This document shows positions 6,714-10,794 of a stretch of DNA of 10,794 bases, in pieces. The stretch is taken from assembly GCA_036489395.1 (NCBI GenBank), contig DASXFW010000204.1, positions 1 to 10,794 of the forward strand. Reading direction: 5' to 3'. Both the position numbers and the translations under genes were made by a program. The DNA comes from JASHVB01 sp036489395 (GTDB lineage: Bacteria > Pseudomonadota > Alphaproteobacteria > Acetobacterales > Acetobacteraceae). How positions within the stretch are numbered: the stretch's first letter is position 1; every line of letters begins with the position of its first letter. The notes beneath the pieces are model-generated. The model was given only the letters and a program-made list of their open reading frames with translations, had not been told where the DNA came from and did not search any database.

Positions 6714-6727
6714 TCACCGGCCGGTGA
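6714..6727. promoter_or_regulatory. Perfect 14-bp palindrome upstream of DUF302 gene
   Basis: TCACCGGCCGGTGA is an exact palindrome with no loop, lying 41 bases before the DUF302 start codon in the divergent gap with tRNA-Leu. A TTGGCA hexamer at 6700-6705 just upstream could be a -35 box, which would put the palindrome in the promoter spacer as for a repressor site. No good -10 box accompanies it. Confidence 0.35.
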
Positions 6728-6768
6728 TGCATGATGCCCCGGTGCGCAGAGGATTGGGAGGCTTTGCG

Positions 6769-7176
6769 ATGATGACCCCGGGACTGATCGCCCTGCAGAG
6801 CGCCGGAGACCCCAGGCAGACCGCGGACCGCCTGGGGGCGGCATTGCAGGCGCGCGGCCTGACCGTGTTCGCCCGCATCGACCACGCCGCCGGTGCCGCT
6901 GCGGCCGGCCTGTCGCTGCGCCCTGCCGAGGTGTTCATCTTCGGCAATGCCCGCGGCGGCACGCCGCTGATGCAGGCGGCGCAGACCATTGGCATCGACC
7001 TGCCGCTGAAGGCACTGATCTGGCAGGATGCGATGGGCGTGACGTGGCTCGGCTACAACGACCCGGAGTGGCTGGCGCAGCGTCACGGCGTCGGAGCCTC
7101 GGCGGAGGCCGCCGTCGCGGCGATGACCGGCATGCTGGCCGCCGTTGCGAGGGTGGCAACCGCCGCGCCGGCCTGA
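6769..7176 (+). CDS. DUF302 family protein
   Basis: A 135-residue protein with one DUF302 domain (PF03625 type), about residues 8-106. Visible family features are the TADRLGAALQARGLTVFARI segment (18-37), DHAAGA (38-43), FIFGNARGGTPLM (56-68) and IDLPLKALIWQDAMG (76-90), ending WLGYNDPEWLAQRH (93-106). The biochemical role of DUF302 is not settled; members occur in many bacteria as small soluble or periplasmic proteins. No signal peptide is seen here, so it is probably cytoplasmic. The ATG at 6769 is chosen for GGGAG 8 bases upstream at 6756-6760; a second ATG follows immediately. An Ala-rich tail (108-135) extends past the domain. The gene ends 6 bases from the convergent dehydrogenase stop codon. 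Confidence 0.9.
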   Translation: MMTPGLIALQSAGDPRQTADRLGAALQARGLTVFARIDHAAGAAAAGLSLRPAEVFIFGNARGGTPLMQAAQTIGIDLPLKALIWQDAMGVTWLGYNDPEWLAQRHGVGASAEAAVAAMTGMLAAVARVATAAPA

Positions 7177-7182
7177 CGATCC

Positions 7183-8091
7183 TCAGCCTGGCAACGTGCA
7201 CGCGATGTCGAGCGCGCGGCGGATCAGGTTCTCGCTCGCCTCCGGCGTGCGGAACGCGGAATGCGCGGACAACGTCACGTTCTCCAGTCGCGTCAGCGGA
7301 TGGTCGGCGGGTAGCGGCTCGGTGTGGAACACGTCCAGCGCGGCGTGGCGCAGTCGGCCGTCCTGCAACGCAGCGATCATCGCCGCCTCATCGACGATGG
7401 CACCGCGCGCGGTGTTCACCAGGATCGCGCCCGGGCGCATGCGGGCAATCCGTTCCGCGCTCAGCAGCCCGCGCGTTTCGTCGGTCAGCAGCAGGTGCAC
7501 CGACAGCACGTCGCTCTCCGCCAGCAGCGTGTCGAGATCGACGAACGTCACCCACGGCGCGCTTTTGGCGGAGCGGTTCCACGCCAACACCCGCATGCCG
7601 GAGCCATGCGCGATACGCCCGACCTCCGCCGCGATGCCGCCATACCCCAGCAGCCCGAGCGTCTTGCCGGTGAGTTGCGGCCCTTCGGTGCGCAGCCAGT
7701 TGCCGGCACGCACGGCACGGTCCATTCGCGCGATGCCCCGCGCCGCAGCCCACATCAGCGCAATCGCGTGCTCTGCTACAGCGGTGTCGCCGTAGCCCTT
7801 GATGATGTGCACTGTGATGCCGAGCTCGGCGAGTTCCTCGGGGTGCATGTAGCTGCGCGCACCGGTGCCGAGGAAGACGATGTGCTTCAAGCCGGTGCAG
7901 CGGCGCATGATATCGGTCGGCATCTGGCTGTGGTCGTCCAGCACGAAATCATACCCCACCAGCAGTCCCGGCAATTCTTCCGGCAGCACCGTATCCTGCT
8001 CGCGCACCGTGACCGGCGGGTCGGTCGGGCGCACGACGCGCTGGAACACGTCGGCCAGGTCATCGACGGCGTCCAGGAACAGGCCCTTCAT
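7183..8091 (-). CDS. D-isomer-specific 2-hydroxyacid dehydrogenase
   Basis: A 302-residue cytoplasmic NAD(P)-dependent oxidoreductase that would interconvert a 2-keto acid and a D-2-hydroxy acid. The Rossmann domain begins TGKTLGLLGYGGIAAEVG (141-158), with the GYGGI turn binding the dinucleotide. The catalytic triad of the family is present: R229 in NTARG, E258 in DVFHTEP, and H277 in LSAHSAF. H277 stands where most members have PHIAG or PHxxG, a mild variation. The N-terminal catalytic half (1-110) holds VFLGTGARSY and GYGDTAVAEHA. Length is slightly short but complete. The ATG at 8091 is preferred over the in-frame ATG at 8187 because GGGAG lies about 9 bases upstream and the 32 extra residues are Arg/Pro-rich and unlike the family. 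Substrate (glycerate, phosphoglycerate, lactate type) is not decidable. Convergent with DUF302. Confidence 0.92.
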   Translation of the reverse strand: MKGLFLDAVDDLADVFQRVVRPTDPPVTVREQDTVLPEELPGLLVGYDFVLDDHSQMPTDIMRRCTGLKHIVFLGTGARSYMHPEELAELGITVHIIKGYGDTAVAEHAIALMWAAARGIARMDRAVRAGNWLRTEGPQLTGKTLGLLGYGGIAAEVGRIAHGSGMRVLAWNRSAKSAPWVTFVDLDTLLAESDVLSVHLLLTDETRGLLSAERIARMRPGAILVNTARGAIVDEAAMIAALQDGRLRHAALDVFHTEPLPADHPLTRLENVTLSAHSAFRTPEASENLIRRALDIACTLPG

Positions 8092-8448
8092 GCGAGACTT
8101 CTCCCGTGGCGGCGGGCGAGTCTGCGCTGGCGAACGATGCCGCGGCAAGCGGCCAGCCGGCCTGGAAACGAGACCGTAGAAAATCATTACAGAATCGCTG
8201 CAAATATCGGAGTTTCAGGCAATGCGGCGGCAAAAATTACTGTACTCGCGTCTTGTTCGTGCCAACGAGGAAATGCTTCGGGGAGTAGGCGATCATGACG
8301 CGCTTGAAGGTTCTGGCGGGCGCCCGCCTGCTGTTCGCCGGCCGGTCCGCTCGGGCGGCCGCCGGACCGAATCTGGTGCTCAACGGCACGCTCGCCGGGT
8401 ACCACCGGCGTGCCCGAGTCGCCCGAGTCAGCCTCAAGCGACCATGTG
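8092..8448. other. Intergenic region with AT-rich pocket
   Basis: This gap separates the dehydrogenase start from the hppA stop. The part 8175-8250 is unusually AT-rich for the window. On the minus strand it contains TGTAAT (8186-8191), a plausible -10 box for the dehydrogenase, though without a good -35. The right part holds the possible secreted-protein remnant at 8295-8405. No other gene is supported. Confidence 0.45.
8295..8405 (+). pseudogene. Possible remnant of a secreted (PEP-CTERM-like) protein
   Basis: From an ATG with GGGGAG about 10 bases upstream, the first 36 residues read as a signal peptide with a processing site and mature start: MTRLKVLAGARLLFAG, then SARAAA, then GPNLVLNGTLAGY. 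The 'NLVLNGTxxGY' opening is typical of PEP-CTERM and similar exported proteins. After residue 36 the frame becomes Arg/Pro-rich and runs into the 3' end of hppA. A +1 frame there reads TTGVPESPESASS, faintly like a VPEP tail, as if the middle had been deleted. An Arg sits inside the hydrophobic core of the signal. This looks like the broken end of an old gene. It rests on a short match and could be chance. Confidence 0.35.
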
Positions 8449-10557
8449 TTAGTGCAGCAACCCCGCCAGCACCGCCAGCAGCAGCAGCGCCACGATGTTG
8501 GTGATCTTGATCATCGGGTTCACCGCCGGCCCCGCCGTGTCCTTGTACGGATCGCCGACCGTATCCCCCGTCACCGCCGCCTTGTGGGCGTCGGAGCCTT
8601 TGCCGCCGTGGTGGCCTTCCTCGATGTACTTCTTCGCATTGTCCCACGCGCCGCCGCCCGAGGTCATGGAGATCGCCACGAACAGACCCGTAACGATCGT
8701 GCCCAGCAGCATCGCGCCCAGGGACGCGAACGCCGCCGCCCGGCCGGCGATCAGGTCGATCACCACCCACAGCACGATCGGCGCCAGCACCGGCAGCAGC
8801 GACGGGATCAGCATTTCGTGAATCGCCGCGCGGGTCAGCAGATCGACCGCCTTGCCGTATTCCGGCTTGCCGGTGCCTTCCATGATGCCGGGGATTTCGC
8901 GGAACTGCCGCCGCACTTCCACCACCACGGCGCCGGCCGCGCGGCCGACCGCGGTCATGCCCATCGCGCCGAACAAATACGGCAGCAGGCCTCCGATGAT
9001 CAGGCCGATCACCACGAACGGGTTCTGCAGCGTGAAGTCCACATGCAGCGTAGGGAAGTAGTGTGTCAGGTCCTGTGTATAGGCCGCGAACAACACCAGG
9101 GAGGCCAGCCCCGCGGAGCCGATCGCGTAGCCCTTGGTCACCGCCTTCGTGGTGTTGCCGACCGCGTCCAGCGCGTCGGTGGTCTTGCGCACGTCGGCGG
9201 GCAGGTCGGCCATCTCGGCGATGCCGCCGGCGTTGTCGGTGACGGGACCGTAAGCGTCCAGCGCCACGATCATGCCGGCGAGCGACAGCATCGTGGTCAC
9301 CGCCACGGCGATGCCGAACAAGCCGGCGACCAGGAAGGTGACCAGGATGCCGACGCAGATGACGATGGCCGGCAGCGCGGTGGCCTCCATCGAGATCGCC
9401 AGGCCCTGGATGACGTTGGTGCCGTGGCCGGTGGTGGAGCTTTGCGCGATCGACCGCACCGGGCGGTATTCCGTCGCGGTGTAGTATTCGGTGATCCAGA
9501 CCAGGGCGCCGGTCACCGCCAGACCGACCAGTGCGCAGCCGAACAAGCGGAGGCCGCTCACCGCGCCTCCGCTCGCCAGCGGCAGCGCGGTGTGGAAGCC
9601 GACAAACCACTCGATGATGATGGCTATGCCGATCACCGACAGCGCGCCGGTGACGATCAGCCCGCGGTACAGCGCCTTCATGATGCCGTTGTCCGGCCCA
9701 AGCTTCACGAAATACGTGCCGACGATCGACGTAAGAATGCAGATCGCGCCGATGCCCAGCGGCAGCATCAGCAGATGGTCGCGGTCGGCGCCAGTGAACT
9801 GGATCGCCGCCAGCAGCATGGTGGCGACGATGGTGACGGCGTAGGTCTCGAACAAGTCGGCGGCCATGCCGGCGCAGTCGCCGACGTTGTCGCCGACGTT
9901 ATCGGCGATGACGGCGGGGTTGCGGGGGTCGTCCTCGGGGATGCCGGCCTCGACCTTGCCGACCAGGTCGGCGCCCACGTCGGCGCCCTTGGTGAAGATG
10001 CCGCCGCCGAGCCGGGCGAAGATCGAGATCAGCGAACCGCCGAAGCCGAGCGCGACCATCGCCTCCAGCACGTTGCGAAGCTGGTCGTCGGTGATGTCGG
10101 CGCCGTAGCCGCTGCGCAGGATCAGATAGTAGATCGATACGCCGAGCAGCCCTAGGCCGACGACCAGCATGCCGGTGACGGCGCCGGCCTTGAAGGCGAT
10201 GCCGAGGCCGGCGGCGAGGCCCTGCTTGGCCGCCTGGGCGGTGCGCACGTTGGCGCGGACCGAAACGTTCATGCCGATATAGCCGGCCGCGCCGGACAGC
10301 ACCGCGCCGATCAGGAAGCCGATCGCGACGTGGATGCCGAGAAACAGGCCGAGCACGATCAGGATGACCACGCCGACGATGGCGATGGTGCGATACTGGC
10401 GGTTGAGGTAGGCGCTGGCGCCTTCCTGCACGGCACTGGAAATTTCCTGCATGCGGGCGGTGCCGGCATCGGCGGCGAGGACCTGTCGGCTGGTGATCAG
10501 CCCGTAGATCAACGCGAGCACGCCGCAGGCGATGATCAGGATGTCGGCCAAATGCAT
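8449..10557 (-). CDS. hppA: Membrane-bound proton-pumping pyrophosphatase (K+-independent type)
   Basis: A 702-residue inner-membrane enzyme that hydrolyses pyrophosphate and pumps ions, normally H+. The hydrophobic segments are consistent with the family's 16 helices, and the length is typical. The active-site blocks are intact: DVGADLVGKVE (193-203), DDPRNPAVIADNVGDNVGD (209-227), DNAGGIAEM (441-449) and GDTVGDPYKDTAGPAVNP (664-681). Their Asp and Lys residues bind the Mg-pyrophosphate complex. The GNTTKAVTKG segment (467-476) has Lys at 471 and Thr at 474. By family knowledge Lys at the first of these marks K+-independent pumps, whereas K+-dependent ones have Ala. The ATG has AAGGA 9 bases upstream. 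It is a single gene with its own leader. The enzyme recovers energy from biosynthetic pyrophosphate and helps under energy or acid stress. Confidence 0.97.
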   Translation of the reverse strand: MHLADILIIACGVLALIYGLITSRQVLAADAGTARMQEISSAVQEGASAYLNRQYRTIAIVGVVILIVLGLFLGIHVAIGFLIGAVLSGAAGYIGMNVSVRANVRTAQAAKQGLAAGLGIAFKAGAVTGMLVVGLGLLGVSIYYLILRSGYGADITDDQLRNVLEAMVALGFGGSLISIFARLGGGIFTKGADVGADLVGKVEAGIPEDDPRNPAVIADNVGDNVGDCAGMAADLFETYAVTIVATMLLAAIQFTGADRDHLLMLPLGIGAICILTSIVGTYFVKLGPDNGIMKALYRGLIVTGALSVIGIAIIIEWFVGFHTALPLASGGAVSGLRLFGCALVGLAVTGALVWITEYYTATEYRPVRSIAQSSTTGHGTNVIQGLAISMEATALPAIVICVGILVTFLVAGLFGIAVAVTTMLSLAGMIVALDAYGPVTDNAGGIAEMADLPADVRKTTDALDAVGNTTKAVTKGYAIGSAGLASLVLFAAYTQDLTHYFPTLHVDFTLQNPFVVIGLIIGGLLPYLFGAMGMTAVGRAAGAVVVEVRRQFREIPGIMEGTGKPEYGKAVDLLTRAAIHEMLIPSLLPVLAPIVLWVVIDLIAGRAAAFASLGAMLLGTIVTGLFVAISMTSGGGAWDNAKKYIEEGHHGGKGSDAHKAAVTGDTVGDPYKDTAGPAVNPMIKITNIVALLLLAVLAGLLH

Positions 10558-10633
10558 CTAGTCGTTTCCTTGCTGGGAGCGAGCCGGCCGCCACATTCGG
10601 GAGCCAGCCCGGCAGGGACGGGGTGGGGGCGGC

Positions 10634-10662
10634 GGTATGCCAGATGCCGGAATGACAGGCAA
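10634..10662 (-). promoter_or_regulatory. Candidate promoter for hppA
   Basis: On the minus strand TTGCCT (10657-10662) is followed after exactly 17 bases by CATACC (10634-10639), a moderate -10 box. Transcription would start near 10627, giving a leader of about 70 bases before the hppA ATG. No better pair is visible between the gene and the hairpin ladder. Confidence 0.35.
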
Positions 10663-10680
10663 ATCGTCCAGGAAGGTTAC

Positions 10681-10749
10681 GGGCTTCGCCCCTTTGACCC
10701 CACCAAGAGGCTCTGCCTCTTGGAACTCCGCCAAGGGCATAGCCCTTGG
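10681..10749. repeat. Three tandem short hairpins with 27-base spacing
   Basis: Stem GGGC/GCCC (10681-10691, 3-base loop), stem CCAAGAGGC/GCCTCTTGG (10703-10723, loop TCT) and stem CCAAGGGC/GCCCTTGG (10731-10749, loop ATA) have centres at 10686, 10713 and 10740, exactly 27 bases apart. Each right arm is followed by a related tail (TTTGACCCCAC, TTGGAACTCCG, TTGGAACCCTT), so they are diverged copies of one unit. I believe similar ladders recur between genes in Acetobacteraceae, but could not check. It lies about 125 bases upstream of hppA. Confidence 0.8.
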
Positions 10750-10794
10750 AACCCTTACTTGGCTGGGATGGAGGGGAGGGGCATCGGGCCGGTC

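Noticed and set aside
8410..10155. 581-residue plus-strand open frame
   Set aside because: Lies antisense across hppA; the protein is His/Arg/Gln/Asp-rich with low complexity, as expected from the complement of GC-biased codons. The minus-strand hppA is unmistakable.
10558..10740. 60-residue minus-strand frame upstream of hppA
   Set aside because: Runs through the hairpin ladder and a Pro-rich stretch; it is a translation of repeats.
10681..10749. CRISPR-like array from evenly spaced repeats
   Set aside because: Units are short hairpins with 27-base pitch, no spacers of independent sequence and no cas genes; it is a hairpin repeat, not a CRISPR.

Overview
The window is GC-rich, with strong third-position G/C bias. 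The gene complement (membrane-bound pyrophosphatase, M20 hydrolase, DUF302, D-2-hydroxyacid dehydrogenase, MFS carrier) and three kinds of small hairpin repeat suggest an alphaproteobacterium, perhaps Acetobacteraceae/Rhodospirillales. That assignment rests on repeat style and protein flavour and is an inference. All gene calls come from reading the sequence; no database search was possible.

Layout. 1-180: two large hairpin repeats. 212-1000 (+): cyclase-family metal hydrolase. 1024-1083: an inverted repeat between convergent genes. 1089-2273 (-): M20 amidohydrolase, preceded in the same direction by a 90-residue zinc-ribbon protein (2334-2606) with a recognisable promoter. 2779-3294 (+): two-helix membrane protein of unknown function. 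3641-5026 (+): MFS transporter. 5097-6282 (-): a broken gene, the remnant of an nSTAND-type signalling/defence protein with a membrane helix and five WD40 blades. 6551-6634 (-): tRNA-Leu(TAA). 6769-7176 (+): DUF302 protein, convergent with a D-2-hydroxyacid dehydrogenase (7183-8091, -). 8295-8405 (+): a possible remnant of a secreted protein. 8449-10557 (-): H+-pumping membrane pyrophosphatase (hppA) with the K+-independent signature. 10681-10749: a ladder of three short hairpins spaced exactly 27 bases apart.

The genes do not form one pathway. The window reads as a mosaic of single housekeeping and catabolic transcription units separated by repeats, with one decayed accessory gene beside a tRNA. 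The only likely operon is zinc-ribbon protein plus M20 hydrolase. I found no intact new system. The observations most worth following up are the decayed nSTAND-WD40 gene next to tRNA-Leu, the 27-base hairpin ladder upstream of hppA, and the zinc-ribbon and two-helix proteins of unknown role.
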